A stretch of DNA of 64,000 nt from Niveispirillum cyanobacteriorum (GCF_002868735.1 NZ_CP025612.1:124001-188000), one strand, 5' to 3'; shown: positions 33,075 to 41,829, counted from the first letter of the stretch. The notes: generated by a model not told the origin, from the letters alone. Numbers and translations are program-made.

Positions 33075-33328
33075 CACGCGGCGGCGTACAGGGCGGCCAG
33101 TTCGCCAGCCGTGTTGAACTGCCGGAAGCCCTGACGGAATGGGTCCTTGCCCGTCACCCCCTCCAACGCCACGATCAGGGTGGCAAGGTCCAGGCTGTCG
33201 AAGGGCAGGGGGCCGTCAAGGAAAGCGGTATCCGCCGTCAACGGCACCGCTATGGTCTCGCCTTTCTCGGTCAGGATACGGGCGGTTTCGCGGGCGATCA
33301 GGTCTAGCATGGTCTGGGTGTCGGTCAA
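33074..33328 (-). CDS. Acyl carrier protein (first of two)
   Basis: An 84-residue ACP. The phosphopantetheine Ser is in PFDSLDLATLIVALE, preceded by acidic helices. It overlaps the upstream hydrolase by 4 bp (ATGA) and is followed directly by the small membrane protein. Together with the neighbouring ACP at 34160 it points to a dedicated ACP-bound acyl pathway. Confidence 0.8.
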   Translation of the reverse strand: MTDTQTMLDLIARETARILTEKGETIAVPLTADTAFLDGPLPFDSLDLATLIVALEGVTGKDPFRQGFRQFNTAGELAALYAAA

Positions 33329-34155
33329 TGGAAGCTCCCGATCAGGGCGTTGACGCGGCTGGCCGCCTCCACATGCGGCATGTGGCCGGCGTCAGGCAGA
33401 AGATGGAAGGGAATACCCGCCGGGATCGAGTGAACAGGGGGCGGTGGCACGATACTGTCCTGAGCCCCCCAGATCAGCTGCACCGGCACTCTGGGCGCCC
33501 AATCGCGAGTTACCAGCCGTTCGGAAAGATCCGCGCGGTTGGCATCCAGCAGCGCCTTGATCGCGGCCCGGTTGGCCGGCACCGATTGGCGAAGCGTCAG
33601 GGCACGGGCCATCGGCTCCACCAGGGGGCCCGGTTCCGCGAACAGCTTGGCGGCGGCGAGCCGTGACTGTTCCAGGTCTGATGCATCGGCCAGACGGTCC
33701 AGGAACTGATGGTCAAGATCGCTGCCCAGCCCGGCGCAGGCAATCAGGGTGGCATGCCCGACCTTGGCCGGCTGCTGATGGGCCAGCGACAGGGCGATGC
33801 GTGCACCCAGCGAATGGCCCACCAGATCGACCTGAGATAGACCCCAGGCATCGATCAGATCACCGACCCAGCGTGCCAGATCATCGACATGGCCGGGCCC
33901 GACCTCCAGCGTGCTGGACCCATGGCCCGGCAGGTCAGGGGCCAGCACAGCACGGTCTGTGCCGAGTGCTGCCAGGTTGAACTGCCAGGTCAGGGCATCA
34001 CCGGCCAGACCATGCAGCAGCACCAGGGGCCGTAGCGTTCCTTCCCCGATACCAAGCCGCCCGCCATTGATCCAGGCGGCTGGACGACCGGCAAGGTCCA
34101 TCACCTGCCGTCGGGTGCGGCCAATGGGAATGGCGGGGCGGGGCGGGGCGGACAT
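33325..34155 (-). CDS. Alpha/beta hydrolase
   Basis: A 276-residue alpha/beta-fold hydrolase: VLLHGLAGDALTW (oxyanion region), LAPDLPGHGSS, nucleophile elbow GHSLGAR, acid in IWGAQDSIVP, and catalytic His in LLPDAGHMPHVEA. It resembles hydrolases related to the acetoin dehydrogenase E2 lineage. It is located between two ACP genes, so a thioesterase or acyltransferase role is possible. It may also fill a missing hydrolytic step, but it is not a PseG homologue. Confidence 0.8.
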   Translation of the reverse strand: MSAPPRPAIPIGRTRRQVMDLAGRPAAWINGGRLGIGEGTLRPLVLLHGLAGDALTWQFNLAALGTDRAVLAPDLPGHGSSTLEVGPGHVDDLARWVGDLIDAWGLSQVDLVGHSLGARIALSLAHQQPAKVGHATLIACAGLGSDLDHQFLDRLADASDLEQSRLAAAKLFAEPGPLVEPMARALTLRQSVPANRAAIKALLDANRADLSERLVTRDWAPRVPVQLIWGAQDSIVPPPPVHSIPAGIPFHLLPDAGHMPHVEAASRVNALIGSFH

Positions 34156-34159
34156 GAGG

Positions 34160-34390
34160 TCAGGCGAGATCGGCGCCGGTCAGGGCCAGCAGGTCACCAA
34201 TGGTCTTGGCCTTGGCCAGATCCTCACCGGCCACGACATGGTCGAAATGTTCATCGACCAGGGCGATGAAGCTGATGACGGCCAGACTGTCCCAGCTGTC
34301 CAGGCTGTCCAGGGCCGTGTCGGGTGACAGGCTGCCGGCGTCGGTTTCCAGCATCTCTTCCAGGGCGGCCAGGAATTCAGCGCGCGTCAT
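34160..34390 (-). CDS. Acyl carrier protein (second of two)
   Basis: A 76-residue ACP. The modification Ser is in LDSWDSLAVISFIALV. It has an acidic N-terminal helix (FLAALEEMLETDAG) and a typical four-helix length. It is 15 bp downstream of the cytidylyltransferase gene and 4 bp upstream of the hydrolase. Its sequence differs from the 33074 ACP, which suggests two separate partners. Confidence 0.85.
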   Translation of the reverse strand: MTRAEFLAALEEMLETDAGSLSPDTALDSLDSWDSLAVISFIALVDEHFDHVVAGEDLAKAKTIGDLLALTGADLA

Positions 34391-34405
34391 AACACACTCC
34401 TCACG

Positions 34406-35149
34406 TCAGGTCGGGGGAAGGGTCTTCTGGACCACATCCCGGTTGATCAGCGCCCATTGCGGGTTGGCATGCATGGCCGCATCCGCGTCGCGCCAGCCGA
34501 ACGCTGGCTTAACGGGCAAAAGCGTTTCCAGCAAGTGCCGTACCAGGATCAGATCCTGTTCCGTATCGACGCACCAACGCCAGGGTGCGTCCAGCGTGGG
34601 ATCGGACAACCAGTTCAGCCGGAACCGGTCGGGGCGGCGCCAGAGGAAGGGCATCACATGTTCCCGCTCGAACGGCTCCGTCGCCTCTTGCCAGGCGGTG
34701 CGCAGATCCGCCATCCCGACGATTTCCGCATCCAACCCGCGCGGGTAGCGCGCGACATCGATCGCGGCATAGGACAGTGGTGGGGCAGCAGTGCGGTAGA
34801 GCGTGATCAGGTCATCGACCAGGGTCGGGTCGATCAGCGGGCAGTCGCCGGTGAAGCGCACGGCGATATCGGCCTGCTGGGCAAGGGCTGCCCGGTAGAA
34901 ACGATCCAGCACGTCGGTTTCGCTGCCCCTGAAGACCGGCACACCCAGCGCCTCCACATGGGTGGCCAGCGCATCATCCTGGGCCAAGTCGCTGGTGGCG
35001 ACGCACAGGCCTGTCAGGTGGTGGGAGCGGCGCAGGCGGTCAATCTGGTGGGCGATCAGGCTTTTGCCCGCCACATTCATCATCACCTTGCCAGGCAGGC
35101 GGGTAGAGCCCATGCGGGCCTGGATGATGCCGATGATCCGGGGGACCAT
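34406..35149 (-). CDS. SpsF-like cytidylyltransferase
   Basis: A 247-residue nucleotidyltransferase of the CMP-Kdo/SpsF superfamily. The N-terminal loop is IGIIQARMGSTRLPGKVMM, followed by FRGSETDVLDRFYRAA and RFTGDCPLIDPTLVDDL. It overlaps pseI by one ATGA. In this position it most likely makes the CMP-activated nonulosonic acid in place of a canonical PseF, which is inference; SpsF-family members vary in substrate. ATG 35149 is favoured over an upstream start in the pseI frame. Confidence 0.78.
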   Translation of the reverse strand: MVPRIIGIIQARMGSTRLPGKVMMNVAGKSLIAHQIDRLRRSHHLTGLCVATSDLAQDDALATHVEALGVPVFRGSETDVLDRFYRAALAQQADIAVRFTGDCPLIDPTLVDDLITLYRTAAPPLSYAAIDVARYPRGLDAEIVGMADLRTAWQEATEPFEREHVMPFLWRRPDRFRLNWLSDPTLDAPWRWCVDTEQDLILVRHLLETLLPVKPAFGWRDADAAMHANPQWALINRDVVQKTLPPT

Positions 35150-36195
35150 CAGGGGGCCTTGCCCAGCATGGTCCAATCCACTGGCTCCCCCCGATTAAGG
35201 TCACGTGCGGCGGTACGGCCCAGCACGTCGGGCAGATGCTTGGGCGCCAGGCCCAAGCCGGGGCGGATGGAACGGACGTCAGCCTCTGTCAGCACCGTCC
35301 CCGCCGGCACGTCGCGGCTTACATACAGGGACCGGCGGAAGGTGCGCCCCCCCGCCTCGGACGGTTTCAGGGCATAGGAGATGTCGCCCAGGGCGGCATG
35401 GGCCACGCGGCAGGCGTCGGCCATGGCCTTGAATTCCGCTGGTTCCAGGGAGAAGGCGCAATCCGGGCCGCCATCGGCGCGGGCCAGGGTGAAATGTTTT
35501 TCGATGATAACCGCGCCCAGCGCCACGGCCGCCACCGGCACCGCCACACCCATCGTGTGATCCGACAGGCCGACGGGCAGGCCGAAGGCCTGGGCCATGT
35601 GGGGGATGGTGCGCAGGTCGCAATCCTCCACCGGTGTGGGGTAGCCGGACACGCAATGCAGCAGGGCGATGTTGTTGTTTCCAGCTTCCCGCGCCGCCGC
35701 CACAGCCTCCGCGATCTCCCCCAGGGAGGCCATGCCGGTGGACATGATCAGCGGCTTGCCCGTGGCGGCGGCCTTTCGGATCAGTGGCAAGTCTATCAGC
35801 TCAAAGCTGGCGATCTTGTAGGCAGGCGTATTCAGGCTTTCCAGTAGATCGATGGCGGTGGGATCGAACGGGCTGCTGAACAGGGCCATGCCGACATCGC
35901 GCGCATGGTCGAACAAGGCGGCGTGCCAGTCCCAGGGGGTGTGCGCCTCCTGATACAGCTCATACAATGTCTTGCCGGCCCATAACCCGCCTTCCAGCCG
36001 GAATTCCGGACGGTCGACATCCATGGTGATGGTGTCAGCGGTGTAGGTCTGGATCTTGACGGCATCGGCACCGGCATCGCGCGCCGCATCGATCAGACGG
36101 CGGGCGCGGTCGATATCGCCATTATGGTTGCCCGACATTTCCGCAATCAGGAAAGGCCGCTGGCTGGGCTGGAATCGGTCGGGGAAACGGGTCAT
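35149..36195 (-). CDS. pseI: Pseudaminic acid synthase (NeuB family)
   Basis: A 348-residue NeuB-type synthase that condenses a 6-deoxy-diacetamido-hexose with phosphoenolpyruvate. The N-terminal barrel contains FLIAEMSGNHNGD, DAVKIQTYTADTITMD, YKIASFELIDLPLI, STGMAS and GLSDHTMG. The C-terminal antifreeze-like domain (SLYVSRDVPAGTVLTEADVR) is complete. Sequence style (TITMDVDRPEF) fits PseI better than sialic acid NeuB. It overlaps the SpsF-like gene by 4 bp. Confidence 0.88.
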   Translation of the reverse strand: MTRFPDRFQPSQRPFLIAEMSGNHNGDIDRARRLIDAARDAGADAVKIQTYTADTITMDVDRPEFRLEGGLWAGKTLYELYQEAHTPWDWHAALFDHARDVGMALFSSPFDPTAIDLLESLNTPAYKIASFELIDLPLIRKAAATGKPLIMSTGMASLGEIAEAVAAAREAGNNNIALLHCVSGYPTPVEDCDLRTIPHMAQAFGLPVGLSDHTMGVAVPVAAVALGAVIIEKHFTLARADGGPDCAFSLEPAEFKAMADACRVAHAALGDISYALKPSEAGGRTFRRSLYVSRDVPAGTVLTEADVRSIRPGLGLAPKHLPDVLGRTAARDLNRGEPVDWTMLGKAP

Positions 36196-36265
36196 GCCGG
36201 ATGCCGGATAGGAAAGCCAAGTCAGCATGGTAGCATCGTCGAAGGCTGGAGAGGAAGCGGGGCGC

Positions 36266-37576
36266 ATGGTGGGGCGGATTGGGGCATTGCTGCTGTGTCT
36301 GGTTTGGGCCGTTCCCGCCGTATGGGCGGGGGATTGGCAGAAGCTGCGCCACGCGATGGAGAGCCTGACAACAGGGCCAGACGCGCCGGTCAGTGGGGTA
36401 GCGGTCATCGTCGTCAAGGACGGCAGAACGGTCTTCGCCCAAGCGGCAGGTCTTGCCGTGATTGATCCTGCTGTACCCGCCCGCGAACGTCCGCTGACGC
36501 TGGATACGCCGGTGCGGGTGGCGTCCATTTCCAAGCTGCCTGTCAGTATCGTCCTTCTGCAATTGGCCGACGAGGGGCGGCTGGATTTGGATGCCGACCT
36601 GTCGCCCCTGCTGGGCTTTGCTTTTCGCAATCCGCATCATCCTGACCGGCCCATCACGGCGCGGATGCTGCTTTCCCACACATCCTCCGTGCGCGATGCC
36701 GATATCTACGGCTTGCCCCCGCCTTACAGTCTGGCGGAGCTGGTGCGGCCCGGTGGGGCCTTTGATCGTGATGGGCGGCGCTGGGCGGATGAGGTGCCGG
36801 GCAGCCGCTTCAGCTATACCAACCTGAACTATGGCGTCATGGCGACCCTGATCGAGCGGCTGACGGGGCAGCGGTTTGATGCTGTCGTAACCAGCCGTGT
36901 GCTGAGGCCGCTGGGCATGCGGTCGGCTTATGATGTGCGGTTACTGGATGACGAACGGTTCCGGGCGTTGGCCCCGGTTTATGAGAGGCAGGCGGACGGG
37001 GACTGGATCGCTAATGTCGATGACTATCGCGGTGTGCGGCCCGATAACCGGCCCACAATCTTTGGGGTCAAGGCACTGGCAGACTTGGCCTACATTGTTC
37101 CGGGGCGCAACGGGACCAGCCTGTCACCGCAGGGCGGGATGCGGGCATCGCCGCGCGACCTGGAACGGCTGCTGCGCTTCCTTCTGGGTCGGGGAAATGT
37201 TGGGGGAACGCAGATTCTGTCCCCGGCGGCATTTGACCGGATGCTGGTCCCGCACTGGACCTATGACCCCGTGACCAGCAACGGCGATACCGATGGCGGC
37301 CTGCTGCGGCAATGGGGTTTGGGCATCCAATGCACCACCCATGGTGGGGGCGCCGGCGACGGTGACCGTTGGATGCCGGGACCGGATGACCCCCGCCTGT
37401 GCGGGCATTTCGGCGATGCCTATGGCCTGTTGGGTGCCGTGATGGCTGATCCGGGTGGGCGCTGGGGCTTTGTCTATCTGTTGACCGGCACACCAGCGGC
37501 CAGGGTAAAGGGACCGGTGTCGTCACTGACCCTGTGGGAGCAGAGGATCGTCGATGGGATCATGGCGGGCCGCTGA
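36266..37576 (+). CDS. Serine beta-lactamase-like hydrolase, exported
   Basis: A 436-residue protein with an N-terminal signal peptide (ALLLCLVWAVPAVWA). The beta-lactamase/transpeptidase-like fold shows SISK (SxxK, residues 87-90), the Y-x-N motif YTNLNYG, and a conserved LLSHTSSV segment. Members act as D-alanyl carboxypeptidases, esterases or peptidases. It is the only plus-strand gene inside the pse cluster, divergent from pseI and convergent with the gene at 37579. A role in the pathway is not implied. Confidence 0.82.
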   Translation: MVGRIGALLLCLVWAVPAVWAGDWQKLRHAMESLTTGPDAPVSGVAVIVVKDGRTVFAQAAGLAVIDPAVPARERPLTLDTPVRVASISKLPVSIVLLQLADEGRLDLDADLSPLLGFAFRNPHHPDRPITARMLLSHTSSVRDADIYGLPPPYSLAELVRPGGAFDRDGRRWADEVPGSRFSYTNLNYGVMATLIERLTGQRFDAVVTSRVLRPLGMRSAYDVRLLDDERFRALAPVYERQADGDWIANVDDYRGVRPDNRPTIFGVKALADLAYIVPGRNGTSLSPQGGMRASPRDLERLLRFLLGRGNVGGTQILSPAAFDRMLVPHWTYDPVTSNGDTDGGLLRQWGLGIQCTTHGGGAGDGDRWMPGPDDPRLCGHFGDAYGLLGAVMADPGGRWGFVYLLTGTPAARVKGPVSSLTLWEQRIVDGIMAGR

Positions 37577-37578
37577 GA

Positions 37579-37935
37579 TCAGGCCCGCCGCGTCATCTTC
37601 TTTGTGGCCGCACTTTCCACATTATCGAGATAGATGATGAGGTTCAGTGACCCGGCAATGACCTCCACGAACTTGTTCGACATGGAGGGCAGGCGGATCT
37701 TGCGGCCGATGCAGTAATTGACCAGGGACGCGGCCAGTTCCGCTGCATTGCGGGTCAGGTGCGTGCGCTTGCCGTCATCATCCTCGATGATCAGCTCAGC
37801 CGATACCGGATCCTCATGCAGTTCCAGGCCCACAACCTGGCCGACCGGCAGTTCCAGCCGTTGCTTGCGCATCAGATCGATGATGGCCTGGATCGCCTCG
37901 CGTTCCGTGAAGCCCAGGGTGCGCATCTCCTTCAC
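37579..37935 (-). CDS. Conserved-looking unknown protein, 118 aa
   Basis: A soluble, charged protein (TEREAIQAIIDLMRKQRLEL, VGLELHEDPVSAELIIEDDD, CIGRKIRLPSMSNKFVEVI). There is no signal peptide or membrane span, and the family is not recognised. GTG 37935 has AAGAAGGG 7 bp upstream; ATG 37926 would leave a poor RBS. It abuts the beta-lactamase-like gene tail to tail (2 bp) and follows kdsD by 61 bp on the same strand, so it may be co-transcribed with it. Confidence 0.6.
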   Translation of the reverse strand: MKEMRTLGFTEREAIQAIIDLMRKQRLELPVGQVVGLELHEDPVSAELIIEDDDGKRTHLTRNAAELAASLVNYCIGRKIRLPSMSNKFVEVIAGSLNLIIYLDNVESAATKKMTRRA

Positions 37936-37996
37936 CGGACTGCCCTTCTTGTTTCCACAACATATCCTTGTACGACATTAGGCAGAAATCCGCCGG

Positions 37997-38995
37997 TCAA
38001 CCCAGCGATTTTTCAACCTCCAGCCCCGCGATGTCGTGCAGGCGCAGCAGGCCGAGCGGCAATCCGTCACCGTCCACTACCGGCAAGACATTGATCTGGT
38101 GCGGTGTTTCCATGATTTCGAGCGCTTCCAGCGCTGTAGCATCGGGGCCGCAAGTACGGCGCACCGGCGATGTCATGCAGGCACCCGTATCCCGTTCCAG
38201 GAAGGCTTTGCCATGGGCGGCAAGGCCGCGCCGGATGTCGCCTTCAGTCACGATGCCGGTCAGCCGGCCTTCCCCATCCACCACCAGTGCGGCCCCGTTG
38301 GGGAAACGGGTCATGGCCAGCAGCGTTTCGAAGATCGGCTGTTCGCCTGTGACCAGGGCCGCCTGTTCGGGCGCCGTCACCATCAGGTCGCGGACCTTGC
38401 CGGCCAGCACGATGCCCAGCGTGCCGCCGGGATGGTTGTCGCCATAATCGGCGATGGTGAAACCGCGCCGCTTGGCAACGGCCACCACCAGCGCATCCCC
38501 CAGTGCCAGCATCGCCGTCGTGCTGGCGGTGGGCAGCTTGGTCTCCGTCGCTTCCCGTTCTACATGGCAGCGCAGGGTCCAGTCCGCGATCCGCGTCAGG
38601 CCCGATGGCACGCGCGACACCATGGCCGCCACCTTCACGCCGCGCCGGGACGCCACCTTGGCAAGGTCGATCAGTTCCTGGGTCTGGCCGCTGTTGGACA
38701 GAAGGATGACAAGGTCACCTTCGCGCAGCGCGCCCAGTTCGCCATGTAGGGCGTCCAGTGCGGAATAGTAGAAGGCCTGCGCCCCCACCGACGCCAGTTT
38801 GGACGAGAGCAGCCGCGCGATCAGGCCGGATTTGCCCACACCGGCCACCAGCGTATTGCCGGCCCCGCTGGCAATATGGCTGACGGTCGCCAGGAAATCG
38901 GCATCCAGGCTGTCCAACTGGGCCAGCACGGCCTTGGCCTCAATCCGCAACAGGTCGGCGGCGGCCATCAGGGCCGGGTCGTCACGATGGGTCAT
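37997..38995 (-). CDS. kdsD: D-arabinose-5-phosphate isomerase (KpsF/GutQ family)
   Basis: A 332-residue SIS-CBS protein. The SIS sugar-isomerase domain has VAGVGKSGLIARLLSSKLAS and LSNSGQTQELIDL. Two C-terminal CBS domains follow (NGAALVVDGEGRLTGIVTEGDI and INVLPVVDGDGLPLGLLRLHDI). The family converts ribulose-5-P to arabinose-5-P for Kdo synthesis. Here it lies between a Rieske gene and an unknown in a nonulosonate cluster, so it may supply a Kdo-type or capsule pathway, or be the only chromosomal copy. The RBS is weak; ATG 38995 is the natural start. Confidence 0.88.
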   Translation of the reverse strand: MTHRDDPALMAAADLLRIEAKAVLAQLDSLDADFLATVSHIASGAGNTLVAGVGKSGLIARLLSSKLASVGAQAFYYSALDALHGELGALREGDLVILLSNSGQTQELIDLAKVASRRGVKVAAMVSRVPSGLTRIADWTLRCHVEREATETKLPTASTTAMLALGDALVVAVAKRRGFTIADYGDNHPGGTLGIVLAGKVRDLMVTAPEQAALVTGEQPIFETLLAMTRFPNGAALVVDGEGRLTGIVTEGDIRRGLAAHGKAFLERDTGACMTSPVRRTCGPDATALEALEIMETPHQINVLPVVDGDGLPLGLLRLHDIAGLEVEKSLG

Positions 38996-39014
38996 CTCAA
39001 AGTCCGAATGGCGT

Positions 39015-40121
39015 TCAATCCGCCTTAGATAGGGTCTGGATCGTGGCATGGAAATGACGGATACGGTCTTCGTTCGCGCCCAGCAGGGCTGCCCCTTCGA
39101 CATGGCGCAGACCGCGACCGACGGCGGCACAGACGGCCCGATCCTCCGACAGCAGCTTTTCATTCAAGGCCGCTAGATGGGTGGTGACAGCGGCCAGGGC
39201 CGCCTTGCTGGCCCCGTCCCTGGCCTTGGCCAGACACAGGCGATAGCGCAGGGTGAAGCTTTCCGATCCCGTCGGCTCCAGTGTCTGCACGCTCATCATC
39301 CTGCCCGCCGTTATGCCGATGGCGAGGTTGGGGAACAGCAGCAGGTGGACATAGCCCTCCACCCCGGCCACGGCGTCGACGGGGATCAGGCCCAGGCGTT
39401 TGCCCGCCCCCTCCCACCAGCGCTGCGCCTCTGCCCTTATGCCGGCATAGCCGATGGAATGAGGGCCAGACGGCACCACGCGCCAGGAGCCGTCCACGAC
39501 GGTGCGGAAGCTTTCCGCATGCACGGCGTCAACGTGATAAACCTCCAGGACATTCTCAATCCCCACCTTCCAGTTGGCTTCCCACGGCTGGGCGGCCTGC
39601 GCAAAGGGAGGGGACATGCCGTCGGACAGGGCCAGCAACAGGTCGGCATGCGGACCCACAACGTCCAGAAGGGACGGCCCGCCGGGGACCAGCCGCACGA
39701 ACAGGAAGCGACCGATGCGGTCCAACTCATAGCGCGGCAGGGCCAGGGCCTGCTTATCCGCCCTGTCCAGACCGAAACAATCGGCATTGCCGGGGATGCC
39801 GACGGGCACCCCGTCCCGGTCATAGGTCCAGCCATGATAGGGGCAGCGGAGCGGGCCGCTGGCGGTGCCCGCGTCGCCCCCACGCAACTGTGCGAAACGG
39901 TGGGAACAGACATTGCGCAGGGCGCGAAGGTCCCCATCGAAATCCTGGATCAGGACCGATTGGCCCGCGACCTGCCGCACCAGCCAGGAACCGGGTTCCG
40001 CCACCTCATCCGCGAAGCCCACGAACTGCCAGCTCTGCGCAAACAGGGTCCGCTGTTCGGCCTTGTACCGGTCAGGATCGCGGTAGTCGGCGGCGGTCAG
40101 GGTGGCGGGGTGGGCCAGCAT
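39015..40121 (-). CDS. Rieske non-heme iron oxygenase (full-length)
   Basis: A 368-residue alpha-subunit-type oxygenase. The Rieske [2Fe-2S] ligands are in NVCSHR and CPYHGW (Cys 72, His 74, Cys 93, His 96). The mononuclear iron site is in ENVLEVYHVDAVHAES (His 196, His 201) with Asp/Glu expected later. It differs from aromatic-ring hydroxylases only by context: it sits in a pse cluster. CMP-Neu5Ac hydroxylase is also a Rieske enzyme, so sugar-nucleotide hydroxylation is a fair hypothesis. No reductase or ferredoxin is adjacent. A 266-bp gap separates it from pseH. Confidence 0.85.
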   Translation of the reverse strand: MLAHPATLTAADYRDPDRYKAEQRTLFAQSWQFVGFADEVAEPGSWLVRQVAGQSVLIQDFDGDLRALRNVCSHRFAQLRGGDAGTASGPLRCPYHGWTYDRDGVPVGIPGNADCFGLDRADKQALALPRYELDRIGRFLFVRLVPGGPSLLDVVGPHADLLLALSDGMSPPFAQAAQPWEANWKVGIENVLEVYHVDAVHAESFRTVVDGSWRVVPSGPHSIGYAGIRAEAQRWWEGAGKRLGLIPVDAVAGVEGYVHLLLFPNLAIGITAGRMMSVQTLEPTGSESFTLRYRLCLAKARDGASKAALAAVTTHLAALNEKLLSEDRAVCAAVGRGLRHVEGAALLGANEDRIRHFHATIQTLSKAD

Positions 40122-40153
40122 CAGGGAAGCCTGCGGTTACGTTCACGGTCATT

Positions 40154-40282
40154 GTGCAACGCTGTGAAACACGAAAATCACGTTGTTTCGGCGTTTGGGC
40201 CTTTACTGGTTCCGACTGTCGGTGTCTTCGACATTTGGGGTCCGTGCAACCAAGTGAAACACAAAATGAGGGTGTGTTTCAC
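40154..40282. repeat. Duplicated 25-bp element with hairpin upstream of the Rieske gene
   Basis: GTGCAAC-N3-GTGAAACAC followed by an A-rich tract occurs at 40154-40178 and again at 40244-40267, 90 bp apart. The second copy's GTGAAACAC pairs with GTGTTTCAC at 40274-40282 to make a 9-bp stem. It occupies the only sizeable gap in the pse operon and may hold an operator pair for the oxygenase gene. Confidence 0.45.
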
Positions 40283-40387
40283 CGTTCATGGTTCTTGGAG
40301 CCGGAAAGCGGTCTGCTCCGAACTGGGGTGGGCGCGGGTCGGGTGGTGATAAGACCAAGTCTATCAGAATGAAGGGTTTAGGGCAAT

Positions 40388-40954
40388 TCAGACGTCGCCC
40401 ACCATCCGCCCGTCCATATCATAGAAGATGCCGAAGCGGTGGCGCACAGCGGCCCAGTCGGCGGCCAGCATTTCGAACAGATGCACGTCCTTGACCTCCC
40501 CATTCTTCACAGCATGTTCGCGCAGGACCCCGACATGGCGATAGCCCAGCATGGTCTGTCCCTTCAGCACCCGGTCGTTGCTGGAAAAGACCTGATTGAC
40601 CAGTTTGCGCAGGCCCAGCGTGTGGAAGCAGTGGTTCAGCATGGGGGCGAAGTTGAGCGCACCGATACCGGTGCGGCCCCGCCGGTCGCCCATATAGACG
40701 CCGATGGTGCCAATCTTCCAATCGACCTGCGTGATGGTGACGCTGCCATAGCCGACATCAATGCCATCGACCTGAATGATGCGGTGGACATAGTCGGTGC
40801 GGGCGTTGGAGCGGTCGATCCAGGCGCGCTGCCGGTCGATATCGTCCGGTACCTCGCTGAAGGATTGTTCGGCAATTTCGGGCAGGCGACGCCAGGTCAG
40901 CAGCAATTCGGCATCGTCGGGCGTGGGCAGGCGGAAGGTCAGGGCGCTGGTCAT
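40388..40954 (-). CDS. pseH: GNAT N-acetyltransferase (PseH-like)
   Basis: A 188-residue GNAT enzyme. The pattern RLPTPDDAELLLTWRRLPEI, GTIGVYMGDRRGRTGIGALN and LGLRKLVNQVFSSNDRVLKG matches PseH, which acetylates the 4-amino group of the UDP-altrosamine intermediate. Its start overlaps the split oxygenase stop by 4 bp. If the acyl-ACP pathway here makes a different acyl group, this enzyme is the natural candidate to transfer it, which is inference. Confidence 0.78.
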   Translation of the reverse strand: MTSALTFRLPTPDDAELLLTWRRLPEIAEQSFSEVPDDIDRQRAWIDRSNARTDYVHRIIQVDGIDVGYGSVTITQVDWKIGTIGVYMGDRRGRTGIGALNFAPMLNHCFHTLGLRKLVNQVFSSNDRVLKGQTMLGYRHVGVLREHAVKNGEVKDVHLFEMLAADWAAVRHRFGIFYDMDGRMVGDV

Positions 40955-41829
40955 GGGGCGGTCCCGTCTGTCGGCAGCAGGGCGGACACCACCTCATGCA
41001 CATCACCGATGCGTTGTTCACGCCAGCCCAGGATGCCGGGGCCGGTGGCGGCGATGCGGGCCTGCTGCACCTGTTCGCACAAGGGGCGATCCTCGTCGAT
41101 CACCTGCCGGGCCGATGCAGCCAACATGGAGACAAGGCCGCGCCGGAAGCTGGTGGCCTTGGCATCATCGGACGCAGCGGGCAGGAAGGTCCGCCATTCC
41201 AGGCGGGTCCGGTCCACGGCCAGCGGCACCACACGGTGGACGATGACCATGGTGCCATGGAAGCTGGCGACATAGAGATCGGGGAAGATGAAGCAATGGT
41301 CGTAGAGGTCCTGCACCGCGAAACGGCGCAAGGCCCCGCGTGTCACCAGCTTGTCCCACCAGGCGGCAGTACCTTCCGACAGTTTCCATTGCGAGCGGCT
41401 GTGCGGGCCGAAACGGTCGGTGTGCAGGTGGCGGCGCCAATCGGCATCGACGGCGGGGTGGATGGTCTGTGGATGAACGGTGGAGCCGTGGAAATCATCC
41501 AGGGTGTTTTCCACCAGGATCTTCCAGTTCGCGGCAAAGTCGATGCTGTCGCTGGCGACCGGGCTGTCCAAGGCGGTGGAGAGCAGTGAAAGACGGTCGG
41601 CCGTGGGGCCCAGCCAGTCGGCAAGGGACGGGGCATCGGGCGTCTGGCGGCGGAACAGGAACCCGCCGCAGGCAGCGTCGCCCGTCACACCTTCATCAGC
41701 CAATCCGGCAAAGCGCCAGGGCAGGCGGGCGGACAGGGCCGCCTGTTCCGTGGTGAAGGAAGCCGGATCATGGAACCAGCGCGGCGATAACAGGCGGCGG
41801 CGGGGTGGGGGGGCGTCGTAGTTCAGCAT
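40951..41829 (-). CDS. Rieske-type oxygenase catalytic subunit lacking its Rieske domain
   Basis: A 292-residue protein. Residues 12-46 match the N-terminal strap of Rieske oxygenase alpha subunits (LLSPRWFHDPASFTTEQ, WRFAGLADE). The sequence then jumps to the post-Rieske part (CGGFLFRRQTPDAPSLADWLG) and the mononuclear iron site NTLDDFHGSTVHPQTIH (His 114, His 119). The CxH/CxxH Rieske cluster is absent; it is encoded by the gene at 41823. The ATG 41829 has GGGAGG 5-6 bp upstream and overlaps the Rieske ORF by 7 bp, so this is coupled expression, not a frameshift. Confidence 0.8.
   Translation of the reverse strand: MLNYDAPPPRRRLLSPRWFHDPASFTTEQAALSARLPWRFAGLADEGVTGDAACGGFLFRRQTPDAPSLADWLGPTADRLSLLSTALDSPVASDSIDFAANWKILVENTLDDFHGSTVHPQTIHPAVDADWRRHLHTDRFGPHSRSQWKLSEGTAAWWDKLVTRGALRRFAVQDLYDHCFIFPDLYVASFHGTMVIVHRVVPLAVDRTRLEWRTFLPAASDDAKATSFRRGLVSMLAASARQVIDEDRPLCEQVQQARIAATGPGILGWREQRIGDVHEVVSALLPTDGTAP

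Noticed and set aside
40154-40282. CRISPR-like repeat
   Set aside because: Only two copies, no regular spacers and no cas genes; better explained as a regulatory duplication.
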